A stretch of 64,000 nt of DNA from Boesenbergia rotunda (Eukaryota; Streptophyta; Magnoliopsida; Zingiberales; Zingiberaceae). The position numbers and the translations under genes were made by a program. This document shows, in pieces, positions 9,886 through 21,518 of this stretch. Location: NCBI GenBank assembly GCA_024364735.1, contig JAGFNQ010009995.1, forward strand, positions 62,001-126,000, read 5' to 3'. Numbering within the stretch: position 1 is the first letter of the stretch; every line of letters starts with the position of its first letter. The notes under the pieces were generated by a model. It did no database searches. It was not told the origin of the DNA and saw nothing but the letters and a program-made list of their open reading frames with translations.

Positions 9886-12219
9886 TGATAGCCCCGAAAT
9901 ACTAGATTAAATTGTCACGAATTGTGGGACCATCAGAATTTAAATGTGAATGAATGCTGGAAACCCTTTTACAATCAAAAGTATGAAAATGTAATATAGG
10001 GGCCACAGGTCGTATTTTTCTCGGGGACTAGTTGACGTTGTGTGATTAGTGCTTGTATTTATGTGTCATTTGTGTTTTTGGGTTTCAAACAAGTAATTGG
10101 GTTTTGATTTATAATTCAGAAATGAAATCGCAATGGAAAATCAAAGAACCTTAAATTAATGCACTAAACAAGAATTTGGCACTTAAGAACTCAACCTAAT
10201 GGAAACTTACTCAAGCACTTACAAAATTTTCTTGGAAACTAATTTCTGAATTCTACAAAACAAAAGAAATGCTGAGAAATGAGGTAAAAGCAGTGATGGG
10301 AGTTTTCGAAAATAAACAAACCTAACACAATTACTAACATGCGAAATTAAGAAAATCCACAAACAACTTAACTCAATTAGCTACAATATTTTTGGAAACC
10401 AACCACTGCCAATAAAAATTCAGAATTGAGTGAATTCTAACTTATGAATTTCAAACACAATCTTAAGCTACAAAACAGGCTGAATTGCGGATGCAACTAG
10501 GTTCTTATCTATTGGCACGCAAGAGATAGCTCTTTGTGCCAAAAACTAACACAAAACTCGAAAATGATATCTTTTCAACTAAGAATTCTAAACTAATTGA
10601 TTCAATTGAGAAACAGGGGCTATGAGGAAAGAACTAAGCAAATCTAAAGGAAGAAATTTGAGAGCCGAAAACAGCAATTCAAGAAAACCAAATTCAGAAA
10701 CTTAATTAGCAGGAATTTAAGATGCAGAATTAAGGATTAGCTATAGAATTTTTTTCCGCAATGGATCAAAGGCTAAACTAGCTAATGCAAAACGAATTCG
10801 AGTAACTAATCTAGATGCAATGAAACTGAAACTAGCAATCACTTGACAGGAACTAAGGAAATCGGGCTGAAATTTCTGATAAACAGCAAACTAACTTGGC
10901 ACGCAACAATACAATTTGGCACGCTAGAAATAAAACTACAACTAACTGAAATTGAATCTAGTTGTCATCTAAACAAGCTCTTAAACTACTTAGCTCTAAG
11001 AATTAAAAACCTAATGAAACCAAACAATTCAGAATTATAACTAAGACCGCTGAAAACTAAAATTGCAGAAACAGAACAGTGCAGTAATCCATTACAGCTA
11101 CAGAACTTGGAAATTGAAGACCTAAGCTACTCCTCAACCATTCTCCAACTCAAGAACTTCTTGGTCGTCAATCAAGAGTGAACTTCGGACCCGCAAGCTC
11201 AACAAATCAGTGAAGATACGTCTCTGCTACTGAAACAGATCAAATCCTGCTCAAACTGAAATTAGCTTCCGAATTCATCAAACTCGCTGTGGTGGCTTGC
11301 GATTTGGATTAGGGAATGACCAAAACCTTCTAGGGAACCCCTCTGGTCAACTCGGATGCAGTGGAAATGGATCACAGCTGAGCTCGCTGAAATCGGATAG
11401 TGAAACTGCCGAGACCTCGCGCAGCTTCGCTATTGAGCAGAAATCAAATCTAAAACCTCGCTGAGATTCTCTTCACTAACCTAGCCCTTGCTTTGATGAT
11501 GGATTGAGGGATTACGCCTTCGATTGGATGAAAAAAATGGAAGAAAACGAAGAAGACTGATGAACTCTACTGTTGCGGCGAAGACGCGATGGAGGAAGAA
11601 ACTGCGGCAATTTTGATTAAATAGGAACCAATGGACGGTCCAGATTGATCCACTTCAATCCAACGGCTGATCTTGCTCTGATTTGAGCCAAACTTTGATG
11701 ATGATGATCTGGGGTCAGGATCTGCCTTGTGGTAGCTCGGATCCTCCAGATTTGCAACGGATGGTCCAGATCAAGCTAATCTTTGAATGGATGATCTAGA
11801 GCCCTCCAAGCTTGATCCAACGGTTGATTGAGCTCTGATTGGATGAAACCTTCAGATCTTGATCAGGGTGCTTGATCAACCCTAGCCCTAGCTCGGATTG
11901 CTTCAGATGATCCCGGATGGCTCAGATCTAGCCGCTCTTGAATCGGACGGCCCAGATTAAATCATAATCTTGATAATTCGATCCGGGTCACTTCCGACTC
12001 AAGTTTGACCCAATATGCCCTAGGTCCAGGAATCTTTGATGCCTACAAAAATAGATCAAGAATTTAGTGGCCAAATAATCCAATTTTATGCAAATTTGCA
12101 ATTAAGTCCAAAACAAGAGTAAGTTCTAAAACCTAGGGTAAAATCACAATCAAGCCATAAAAACATAGGTCAAACATGGATTTTAGCAGCTCAAATAATC
12201 AATAAAATAGTATTTATCA
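9886..12219 (-). repeat. 5' LTR of Athila-like element (2334 bp)
   Basis: Direct copy of 2212-4535, with TGATAGCCCC at its left end and TATTTATCA at its right end on the + strand. It is the 5' LTR because the tRNA-Asp primer site abuts its left boundary on the minus strand. The conserved GC-rich promoter block is at 11574-11589, with the AT-rich element at 11615-11624. Confidence 0.9.
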
Positions 12220-12327
12220 TCGGGCATGCTACTTTACCATTGCTTCTGTAGCGCCCACCTATCCCGGCCGCTCGGGAGATTATGAGGCACCCTGGTTTGC
12301 ATCCTTGGTGGGGAGTTTGGAACAACC

Positions 12328-13523
12328 GAGACCAAGTCTATGTACCCCGGGCATTAGATGTACCGCGAGGTATTAGAGTTTTGGTTATCTGGTCAGGCGC
12401 GTATGTCCCAGACCAAGCCTAAGTACCCCGGGCATCAGCTGTACCGCGAGGTATCAGGGTTTTAGGTATTTGGTCGGGCGCGTATGCTCCAGACCAAGCC
12501 TACGTACCCCAGGCATCGGCTGCAACACGAGGTATTAGGGTTTTGGATACTTGGTCGGGCACGTATGTCCCGGACCAAGCCTAGGTATCTCAGGCATCAG
12601 CTGCCCCGCGAGGTATTAGGGTTTTGGATACTTGGTCGGGTGCGTATGTCTCGGACCAAGCTTAAGTACCCCGGACATCGGTTGCACCATGAGGTATTAG
12701 GGTTTTGGATACTTGGTCGGGTGTGTATATCCCAGACCAAGCCTAAGTACCCCGGGCAACGGCTGCACCATGAGGTATTAGGGTTTTGAATACTTGATCG
12801 GGCGTGTATGTCCCAAACCAAGCCTAAGTACCCCGGGCATTGACTGCACCGCGAGGTATTAGGGTTTTGGATACTTGGTCGGGCGCGTATGTCCCGGACT
12901 AAGCCTAAGTACCCCGGGCATCGGCTGCACCACGAGATATTAGGGTTTTGGATACTTGGTCGGGCGCGTATGTCCCGGACCAAGCCTAAGTACCCCGGGC
13001 ATCGGCTGCACCGCGAGATATTAGGGTTTTGGATAGTCGGTCGGGCACGTATGTCCCAGACCAAGCCTAAGTACCCCAGGCATTGGCTGCACCACGAGGT
13101 ATTAGGGTTTTGGATACTTGTTTGGGCGTGTATGTCCCAGACCAAGCCTAAGTAACCTGGGCATCGACTGCACCGCGAGATATTAGGGTTTTTGGATACT
13201 TGGTCGGGCGCGTATGTCCCGGACCAAGCGTAAGTACCCCGGGCATCGGCTGCACCGCGAGGTATTAGGGTTTTGAATAGTCGGTCGGGCGCATATGTCC
13301 CAGACCAAGCTTAAGTACCCCGGGTATCGGCTGCACCATGAGGTATTAGGGTTTTGGATACTTGTTTGGGCGCGTATGTCCCAGACCAAGCCTAAGTACC
13401 CTGGGCATCGACTGCACCGCGAGGTATTAGGGTTTTGGATACTTGATCGAGCGCGTATGTCCCAGACAAAGCCTAAGTACCCCGAGCATCGGCTGCACCG
13501 CGAGGTATTAGGGTTTTCAATTC
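12328..13523. repeat. 81-bp minisatellite, about 14.5 copies
   Basis: The word GGTATTAGGGTTTTGG recurs every 81 bases from 12369 to 13504, with one 1-base insertion near 13190. Each unit contains CTTGGTCGGG and, about 9 bases later, CCCGGACCAAG or a close variant, so every unit can fold into a stem. Because 81 is a multiple of three, long spurious ORFs run through it on both strands. It occupies the place where pol would be expected in the Tat-type element. Confidence 0.93.
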
Positions 13524-13619
13524 CTCGGTAGTGCGTTGTTATTTTAGGGGAAAGCATCTCTCTTTATTACTTGATTTTTCTGTGAGGGCATAAAGATACA
13601 TAGACAGACACTCTAAATA

Positions 13620-15700
13620 AAATGCAAATCTTACCGAAACCAGAAGGGTCCGAGACCGCTGCCAAGCCAAGACCTCCCGAGTTTATTCCCTTCTCCTACA
13701 GCTAGTCGTCCAAGCCTCTCGGGTTCTTCTGAGACTCTGTTCTGATCTCTCCGCTGTAGCACCGCCGAGACACTAGCTGGTCTCCTCGGACTTCTACCAC
13801 CCGGTCGCCTACCGTGAACTTTATCTTCTGGTGGTAAATAGAGACCACCGCCTAGAATGTGTGAGCGCAGGGCGGCCCAGGATGGCATTGTAGGAGGAGG
13901 GTGCATCCACGATCAAGAAAGGAGTCCTCCGGGTTCTTTCGAGCCTGTCGCTGCCCAACAAGAGTGACAAGATGATTTGCCCTACCGGCTGTACTCGATA
14001 CCCCGTGAAACCAAATAGTGGGGTCGAGACCGAGAGCAGTTCATCCTCGTCTATCTGCATCTGTTCCCAAGCCGCCTTGTACAGGATGTTCATGGAACTC
14101 CCCGTATCTACGAGGATGCGCTTCACCTCATAGTTGGCAATACGAGCTACGATCACTAAGCCGTCCTCATGGGGAGCTTCCACTTCTTCGAGGTCGGATG
14201 ACCCAAAAGAGATTGTAGGGCCTGGCTCCTGGCTTCGGCTTGTCCCGATGGAGTAGTTTTCCAATCACCATGTAAGACTTCCTTGCCCGGTTGGAGTCCC
14301 CTCCAGTAGGTCCTCCGGAGATGACTCCCACATAGCCCAAGGGCGGACCACGCATGGGGGTTTTGCCCTTTTGAGGAACTCTCTCTAAGGAGAGGGATCT
14401 TCAGGGTGTGGGCCCCGACTCCTACCTCGCGATCGTGATCGAGACCGAGGCCAGGCCTCATTTTCCCCGGCACGCTGTCGCCGAGGAGAAAAACTTCGTC
14501 TTGGCGACCTTCTGTGATACCCTGACTTATTCCTCTTTCTCCGCGGTTTAGTGTCTGCCTCTTCGCCAAACTTTTTCTTCAAGGCGTGGCACTCCCCAGT
14601 GGAATGTGTCGAGCTGCCATGGTAACTATAGTACCTTGGTGATGGCTCCAGTTGCTTGGTGTCTATCGTCTCAACCAGCCAACGTCTACCATCCCACTGG
14701 TCCTTCCCAGGGTGAAGGTCTTTTCCCCGAGCTGGTGTCGGAGGCTCCCTCCTGTCTGATCGGGGAGCCACCGGAGGGGGCTCCGACTGGATCCTTGCGA
14801 CGAGCATACTGTACTTCCTCCACATTGACATGCTTGACGCAGCGTCCCAGTAAATCATCGAAACTGGCGGGGGGCTTCCTTACCAAGGATTGGAAGAAGT
14901 CTCCTTCAGCGAGCCCTTGGGTGCAGGCACTGACGAGTATCTCTGATGTTGCGCTGGGCACGTCTTGCGCCACCAGGTTGAACCTCTGGATGTACTCCTT
15001 AAGTGGTTCCTTAGGCTTCTGCTTGAGGGTGAATAGATTAAGTTTCATCTTCTGGTAGCGACGGTTGCTCGCGAAATGGTAAAGGAAGGTTGTCCTGAAC
15101 TTCATGAAGGAGTTGATGGAACCTTGTGGTAGCCTCTAGAACCACCGTTGAGCTGCTCCGGACAGGGTGTTTAAGAACACCCGACACTTCACACCGTCTG
15201 TATACTGGTGCAGGAGTGCAGCATTCTCGAATTTGCAGACATGATCTTCTGGATCCATCTTCCCATCATAATCGGTGATCCCCGGCCCGCAGAACAGCTT
15301 TGGCATGGGGTCCTCGACAATCTCGGACGAGAAAGGTCTGGAGGGAACCTTATGGGAAGTCTTGGGTCCATCCCTTTTCCCCTGTCCCTCTTCGTGCCTT
15401 TGGGCGTTGGAGGCCACCGAGTGGGTCTTCTCAATGTCTCCGGGAGATTCTCTCTGGAGGCCCGGGGCTGCTCCGTCCTGTCGGCCCACCGGGGTGACGG
15501 ATCTCCATGAATACGAGACGGAGACTCTAGGGATCTCCTCCCTCGCGAGATCCCCTTATTGCGGGGCAGCCTGCTCGACTTGGTGTTGCTCCAGCGCCTC
15601 TTTAATGGCGTTGGCTACTAGGCGATCGAGTTCTTCTCTTGTAAGGACCAGTGATTGTCCCTCCGGCCCTATCATCGGTGCTCCTTCGGGTGCTTTGCTA
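13620..15700 (-). pseudogene. gag-pro: gag-protease region of Tat-type gypsy element
   Basis: Reading on the minus strand, the gag start resembles MIGPEGQSLVLTREELDRL (around 15690). It continues into a retrotransposon Gag core (GITDYDGKMDPEDHVCKFEN, then RRYQKMKLNLFTLKQK), an Arg/Ser-rich segment, and an aspartic protease with the active site VDTGSSMNILYKA (around 14090). Stops and frameshifts break it: a TAA near 15556, a CAG-to-TAG change near 15136 (WF*RLP against WFQRLP in the element at 31580), and frame changes near 14700, 14360 and 14260. The region ends soon after the protease near 13620 with no reverse transcriptase. It is a dead copy, closely related to the gag-pro at 32340-34170. 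Confidence 0.88.
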
Positions 15701-15703
15701 GTT

Positions 15704-15720
15704 TCCCACAGACAGCGCCA
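15704..15720 (-). other. primer binding site of Tat-type element
   Basis: The minus strand reads TGGCGCTGTCTGTGGGA just inside the 5' LTR. The element at 31580 has TGGCGTCGTCTGTGGGA in the same place. The form is typical of Tat elements; I do not assign the tRNA. Confidence 0.7.
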
Positions 15721-15724
15721 AATT

Positions 15725-16442
15725 TGTTCCGAAAGGAATCGTCGTCGATGGTCGGTCACCAAGGTCAGCCCACGTGGAAGTCCTTGTGGCGGGGAGGAAC
15801 TCTTCGGCCTGCGAGGTCAACACGAGCGTTAGGGGACATGCCAGAAGTTGTCCGATGGAGTTCACTCCGACGCTCAAGTCAGAATCTCGATGGAGAATGA
15901 AGGCAACTAGGAAGGAAAAAAGTACTAAGTAAGGACAATGCGTAACCCCCTTACCAGAGGGGTTGAGCTACCTTTTATACCGAGGGAGGTAGACTAGGCA
16001 TGTTCCCTCGATATGTGTCACGTCTCCGTGATCTGAGCCACGTTGCCCCCCTCTTTCGGCGGTTACCGGATAGCTTTTGAAACGGTCTACGCCGTTATTA
16101 TACTTCGACCTATTGCGATGTTTAAGGGTCGTAACGACTCCTTATAACGGGGATACTTATCCGTAAGCCAGGAGGGGGTCAGTACTTGAGGTCGGTCGTC
16201 ATTGGTGCTCTGTGTCCCGAGGTGATCTCGAGGTCTTCTGGCCCGAGAGAGCGCGGGCGCTGCAAATCTCGAGGTGCTCTTAGGGCCCAACCCCTCGAGG
16301 TGATCCCAGGGGGTCTTCTAGCTGACCGTCCCAAGCGTGTCCCCCGAAGGGGGGTCCCGAGGCTCGGGTCGCTTCGATCCGATGTGCCGCGCCACGCAGC
16401 TTCTTCATCCCCGGGCTTGCCCCGAGCTATTCAACCCTATCA
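15725..16442 (-). repeat. 5' LTR of Tat-type element (718 bp)
   Basis: On the minus strand it runs from TGATAGGGTTG to TTTCGGAACA. A TATA box (GGTATAAAAGG, core at 15973-15980) precedes the leader. It is GC-rich relative to the AT-rich flank that begins at 16443. Its ends match those of the LTR at 31580-32292. Confidence 0.8.
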
Positions 16443-17950
16443 ATTAATATTATATCTTTATTTAAATGTCTATTTTTTATATTTTTTTATATTTATTTTA
16501 CTTTACTTTTTTTAATTTTATATATGAAGCTAGTGTCTAACATAGCTTCAGATCTTGAAAAAATTAACAGAGGTTCTGATTTATCAAAACTATTATATTT
16601 TATATATCTTTTCTTAATTTTATTTTATTTATATTATTTTATATTTTATATTTTCACGCCCAAAGAGAATCCTTGAAATCAAAATATTTCAGTCTCAAAA
16701 ATGGTCTGGGTCTGAAACAAGGGAAGATATATAAAATATAAATAAAGGAATAGAGTTCATAAAATTGTATATGTTATAAATATATAAAATAGTTATTAAA
16801 ATAAAATTTATATGTATAAATTAAGATAGATTAGATATCATCGAAAAAATTATTAAAAATCAATTGGATTTTGTTTCAGGACCAAAGAGAGTCTGAAATG
16901 AAATATTTCAGGCCCTGACCCTCTTTGGTACTGAAATACTTTTATTTTAGGTTTCTTCTTTAGGAGTGAAAATCACACTAAAAAAGGAAGTTAAAATATC
17001 TAATCATATTTAGTGTGAAAAAAAAATTTAAAATGAAGACTAGATTTTACAAGATAGGATTATTAGATTTCTCACGAGTTCAGTGTTCGAATATCTAATC
17101 GTGTCACATGTCCACAAACTATGATGAATTACCTTTTTTTGAGAGTCGGTAGGAACACATTTATGCCTGGAGGTACATATACAGAAATCTAATGACAGTA
17201 ATTCCTGGATGTGTATACATGGAAATAATGTCTAAGATAAATATATCGTTTCAGTAGTTTCTTAATGTCATATGGTAATTCCTTGATGCATCACATTTGT
17301 ATTTTCTCAGTCCATATTTCTAACAAAATCTAATGACAACTTAAAGTGGTAACTTTGTTGAACAACTAAGATAACATCTATAACATCTCTTTAATCTACC
17401 ATAAATTTTTACTCTATAGCATCTATAACATCTATAACATCTCTTTATTTTACTTTTTTTTTTAATTTTATATCTAAAGCTAGTATCTAATCTAACTTTA
17501 GATCTTGAAAAAACTAACAGATAATTGATATATCAAAATTATTATATTATATATATATATATATATTTTATTTTGTTTATATTATTTTATATTTTATATT
17601 TTCACTTCTAAAGAGGGTTCTTAAAATAAAATATTTCAGTTTCAAAGAGACCTGAAATAAAAATTTAAGATCCTCTTTGGACCTGAAATGAAATCCAATT
17701 GATTTTTAATAATTTTTTTTAATGATATCTAATCTATCTTAATTTACACATATAAATTTTATTTTAATTTCTATTTTATATATTTATAATATGTATAATT
17801 TTACAAACTCTATTTTTATATTTTATATATCTTTCCTTATTTTATTTTGATGATATTTTTCGATATTTTATATTTTCTATTTATATCCTTATTTCAGGTA
17901 AAAAAATACTTGAAATAAATTCATTTCGAGTCAAAAGGGGTCTTAATAAT
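16443..17950. repeat. AT-rich composite of direct and inverted repeats, MITE-like
   Basis: No gene is visible. About 200 bases at 16480-16690 recur in direct orientation at 17445-17640 (sharing TTAGATCTTGAAAAAACTAA-type sequence and a CAAAGAG / ATATTTCAGT end). About 180 bases at 16725-16915 recur inverted at 17650-17870 (sharing AAATTAAGATAGATTAGATA and AATCAATTGGATTT). Words such as CTGAAAT and TTTCAG repeat at the ends. It looks like two overlapping or nested foldback/MITE elements; superfamily and exact ends are not resolved. Confidence 0.55.
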
Positions 17951-18298
17951 TATTTATAAGATAATCTTTTAATTATTTTTTAATCTTTACACAATCACAA
18001 TAAAATAGTAAAAGCTTCGGGAGGGGTCGAGTTACAAGATAGGAAGAGATATATAGGATAAGAGAAAATAAAAATATTTCTATTCGAACCATAGTTTATT
18101 ATTTTAAAATTAAATTATAAAAATATGAAAAAGATGATTTAGATATTTCAAAATGTGAAAATTAATTATTGACGGGAGGAATATAAAAAGAATAAGCTAA
18201 TTTTTTTATATCTCCTTTGATAAAGGACAATTCATAAGTTTTTTTTTTTTTTTGATAAATATAATTTTTTATGTACGTCTTTTTAATAAAATACTGAA

Positions 18299-18303
<5 letters not shown>

Positions 18304-18352
<49 letters not shown>
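18304..18352. repeat. (TA)n microsatellite
   Basis: About 24 uninterrupted TA units, roughly 130-180 bases before the DUF1005 gene. The stretch 17950-18303 before it is AT-rich with a 15-base T run near 18240 and no gene. Confidence 0.95.
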
Positions 18353-18355
<3 letters not shown>

Positions 18356-18516
18356 GTGCTAATTTTCCAACAATTCAGCTATTAAATGGTCTAAATCAAG
18401 TACGAACCTATCGCCAGCCTGTCTCTCGTTGTCCTCCTTTAACGCTCTTCCATTCCATTCTCTTTTAACCCTCTCGCTCTCTGATGCTCTATCGTGACGA
18501 AGAAGACGACGGTTAC

Positions 18517-19945
18517 ATGGACCGGTGCCCCTTCGTCCGGGTCATCGTCGGCAACCTGGCGCTGAGGGTTCTTGTGCCGCCGGCGCCCCCTGCCTCCGCC
18601 TGCTTCGCACAGATCAGTCTCGGCAAGTTCCCTCACCAGATTGCCGACGTTCCTATCCTCGCTTCTGGCGAAACCTCCATCGCAGACAACTCGGTTCCCG
18701 TCGCCGCCCGTTTCCACCTATCCAAGGATGATCTTGACCGAATCGCTGGAAAGTCGTCGCTTTTCGCCTCCTCCGCCAGCCGCGCCAAGCTCAAGGTCTC
18801 CATCTACACCGGCGCGCAAGGGAGTTCCTTACGGTGGAGCCCTGGGAATCTCGTCGGAAAGTTCAGGATGCGGCTAGATTTGAAGGGTATCGCAAAGGAC
18901 GGCGGGGCGAGCGGGGCGATGGAGTTCCACAGCGGGTGGGTCGCCATTGGTAAGAAGAGGGCATGGATCGGCAAGGGCCCCCCTTCGTCCTCCTGGTCAT
19001 CGGAGGCTCAGTTGCATCTGACGGTGAAGGCGGAGCCTGATCCTCGATTTGTGTTCGAGTTCGACGGCGTGCCGGAATGTAGCCCGCAGGTTTTGCAGGT
19101 CGAAGGCAATATGAAGCAACCCGTATTCACCTGCAAATTCAGCTGCCGCAATGCCGTCGACCGTAACATATGCTCCAGGTTTTCGCCGCCGTTCGCCCCT
19201 GCCATCATCCGAGTTGTGTCCTAGGGTTTCCTTCAAAATTTTATTTTTGATTTCTTGGTTCATCGCAACTGGTCGCAGGGTGGCGATTTCGGAGTCACGG
19301 AGCACCAGGACATGGTTTTCGTCGTTCGGGTCGGAGCGGGAGCGACCGGGGAAGGAACGGAAGGGATGGTCGGTGACGGTCCACGACCTTTCCGGCTCTC
19401 CCGTGGCTCTCGCTTCCATGGTAACCCCCTTCGTGGCCACCCCGGGAACCGACCGAGTGAACCGCTCCCACCCCGGCGCGTGGCTCGTGCTCCGCCCGGG
19501 GGACGGCACCTGGACGCCGTGGGGGCGCCTCGAGGCCTGGCGCGAGCGCGGCGGCGCCGGTGCCGGCGACAGCCTGGGGTACCGCTTCGAGCTCCTCCCA
19601 GACGCCAACATGGGAATCAGCATCAACCTGTCCGAGTCCACCGTCAGCACCGTCAAGGGAGGCCAGTTCGTCATCGACCTGACTGGCGCAGCTGGCAAGT
19701 CGGCCACAGCTGACGCCAGCAACCGCTTCTCGAGCTACCGTGGTTTTGTGATGTCAGTAACAGTGGCGGGGGAGGGGCGCGGTGGGCGGCCGACGGTGGA
19801 AGTGGGTGCGCAGCACATCGAGTACACGGAGGACGCGGCGGTGTTCGTTGCGCTCGCCTCCGCCGTCGACCTCAGCATGGACGCCTGCCGGCTTTTCTCG
19901 CACAGGCTGAGGAAAGAGCTGAGCGCACCGGACTTACTGCGGTGA
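18517..19945 (+). CDS. DUF1005 family protein, two exons
   Basis: Exons are 18517-19178 and 19279-19945, joined by a 100-base GT-AG intron in phase 2; the product is 442 residues. The start at 18517 (MDRCPFVRVIVGNLAL) is chosen because plant DUF1005 proteins begin MDxCPFVR; an in-frame ATG at 18484 would add 11 residues. The conserved second exon carries TRTWFSSFGSERERPGKE, GWSVTVHDLSGSPVA and VTPFVATPGTDRVNRSHPGA, close to the Arabidopsis family. A WGRLEAWRERG motif follows, and the C-terminus is IEYTEDAAVFVALASAVDLS. The biochemical role of the family is not established as far as I know. The coding sequence is GC-rich, unlike the AT-rich upstream repeats, and no frame breaks are seen. Confidence 0.93.
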
Positions 19946-20769
19946 CCACAACACAACAACAACACAATGAAAGTACCGTCTTCTATCATCTACTCCTCTG
20001 CGTGTGCACTCATCGATCAGAGATAACAAGCCTTCTGGGCGTTTTTGAAGCTAGAAGTCTTCATCAGAAAGAGCCGGTGTGAGGGGGGTTTATCTCAAAA
20101 GGAACGCACTGTAAAATCGTCTCGCAATCCACATTCTAACTTTTTTGTTAAAGATTTGTTCGGACTACTTTCGATCGTATGAGATGCTTTAAGTTCATGG
20201 CACAACAATGAAGTCCTTGCTCTGCACTCCACGCTTGCCCTGTCCCAGAATTCTGATAAACCCAAACAAAGCTGATCTGAACAACTCTTAACACAAAGCT
20301 ATCCACAAGGACAATCTAATACTCGAGATCTGATGTCATAAAGATTGCCTTCTTCAAAGGCGTTCCTTCTTGAGTTTTGTTCGCTAAGCCCCCTTCTTCG
20401 ACCTGGACGAGATTTATTCCAAGTATTGATCGACAGTGTGCATTCAATATCGATGAGAGATGCCAATTGGACGCAGTCTTTCGTTACCCACGATTCATAC
20501 CACTCGTATTCGACCTTATGGTGGAATGGGGAAGTAGTAGGACCCACTGTCGGACATAATATAATTGGGAAATTTTTTAACTAACCCCCCAGATTTACCG
20601 GCTTTAACAGCCCCTGAAATTATTATTATTTTACTCCCTTAAATGACGGCCGATGTCGACATTTTATCCAAAGTGGCCGAGAGAGTAATTTTCTAAAATC
20701 ATGTTACTTTCTTAAGAATAAGATAAGGTACGGAGTCAATTGATTTTTTTTATATAAATATGTCAGAAA
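19946..20769 (+). other. 3' region of DUF1005 gene and intergenic DNA
   Basis: Presumed 3' UTR followed by spacer. Overlapping short ORFs on both strands around 20299-20584 have no recognisable domain and no supporting signals. I see no RNA gene or mobile element. Confidence 0.5.
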
Positions 20770-21518
20770 ATAATAAACGCCTTTTCTCTCTCTCCATCTT
20801 GTGCACCGACTGTAGCAGGAAGCCCTCTTGCCCTCTCCAGTTCTCCCCCACCACCCACCGTGCCGACCTAATCCCTGCAGGGATGGAGAAGTTCTAATTC
20901 AGCTGAGGTATCTCGCTTCCGCTCTTCATTCAGAGAGTGTTTCTTCCTTCATCAAGAATCTTCCGTATTTTTTTCTCAGAAATATCCTTTAATTGTTCAT
21001 TCCATCGCTTGCTGCTTCTGTCTTATGACTTTAATGAATCGTTAACGAACGCCGAGTATGGTTGAAGTTAAAAAATGTGATCTTTTATTGCCCTCATTTA
21101 GCATGAAGTTGTGCTGCTTAGGGATTGTGGGTGGTGGTGGCTCGTGAAGTAAGATTGTCTTATATCACTACTCGTAATCGTGAATTTTTCTTCGTTTTTG
21201 AATGAATAAGGTGCGATCTAATCGATCTGGGGCTATGTTTCTCTTGTTGTGTTAAAAAAGGAGCGGATTTTCTTGCTTCTCTGATGGATTTTTATACTTT
21301 GTGAGGTATCTTGCTAGAGTTTCCTCCCATTTTCTTCTTTTAACCAAGCTTTAGATGCAGCGATTTTATTCCTCCTGGTGATTTTCCCCCCTTGGTTTTT
21401 ATTTGGGATTGTTCTGGTTCAGATTCAAGGGCGTTGGGCAGGCACCAACTGGTTACCTGATTGTGATTTGGCTTATTCTGAAATCGGAAGCCTGAAGCCA
21501 TTCTTGGTGTCAGTCATC
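20770..21518 (+). other. 5' leader with intron of the acidic membrane protein gene
   Basis: A pyrimidine-rich leader (from about 20780) is followed by a GT-AG intron, 20908-21422 (CTGAG|GTATCT to GGTTCAG|ATTCAA), then 96 bases to the start codon. A four-codon upstream ORF (ATG at 20883, stop at 20895-20897) lies in the first leader exon and could lower translation. The exact transcription start is not determinable. Confidence 0.55.

Larger units (their letters stand above)
2212..12219 (-). mobile_element. complete Athila-like LTR retrotransposon, non-autonomous
   Basis: Two nearly identical direct repeats (2212-4535 and 9886-12219), each TGATA...TATCA, enclose 5.35 kb. On the minus strand the 5' LTR is the right copy. 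It is followed directly by a primer site matching the 3' end of plant tRNA-Asp, which is typical of Athila elements. The 3' LTR (left copy) is preceded by a polypurine tract. The only long ORF is the 698-codon frame at 7627-9723; gag core, protease, RT and integrase are not visible. The flanks are TCGGT (2207-2211) and TCGGG (12220-12224), a target duplication with one mismatch. Few LTR differences indicate a young insertion. Confidence 0.88.
1..16442 (-). mobile_element. Tat-type Ty3/gypsy LTR element, non-autonomous, left end outside window
   Basis: On the minus strand the order is LTR (16442-15725), primer site, gag-protease (15700-13620), 81-bp minisatellite (13523-12328), then sequence interrupted at 2211/12220 by a younger Athila-like element, then a plus-strand coiled-coil ORF at the window edge. 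Gag and protease closely match the element at 31580-37523, and both LTRs begin TGATAGGG and end GGAACA on their sense strands. No RT, RNase H or integrase is visible after the protease. Plant Tat elements are known to carry extra ORFs, often antisense, between pol and the 3' LTR, so I infer a pol-deleted member of that group. The 3' LTR is not in the window, so a pol gene further left cannot be excluded. Confidence 0.75.

Noticed and set aside
12328..13523. Possible kinship between the 81-bp minisatellite and the 27-residue (81-bp) protein repeats at 8010-8520
   Set aside because: The period is the same but the sequences are unrelated (GC-rich against AT-rich with no shared words), so this is coincidence.
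12484..13557. Long ORFs on both strands with repeating peptides through 12.5-13.6 kb
   Set aside because: They are frames kept open by an 81-base (27-codon) tandem repeat; no start context, domain or transcript signal supports a protein.
18484..18516. Upstream in-frame ATG of the DUF1005 gene as the start
   Set aside because: The family begins with MDxCPFVR, which matches the ATG at 18517; the 11 extra residues have no family support.
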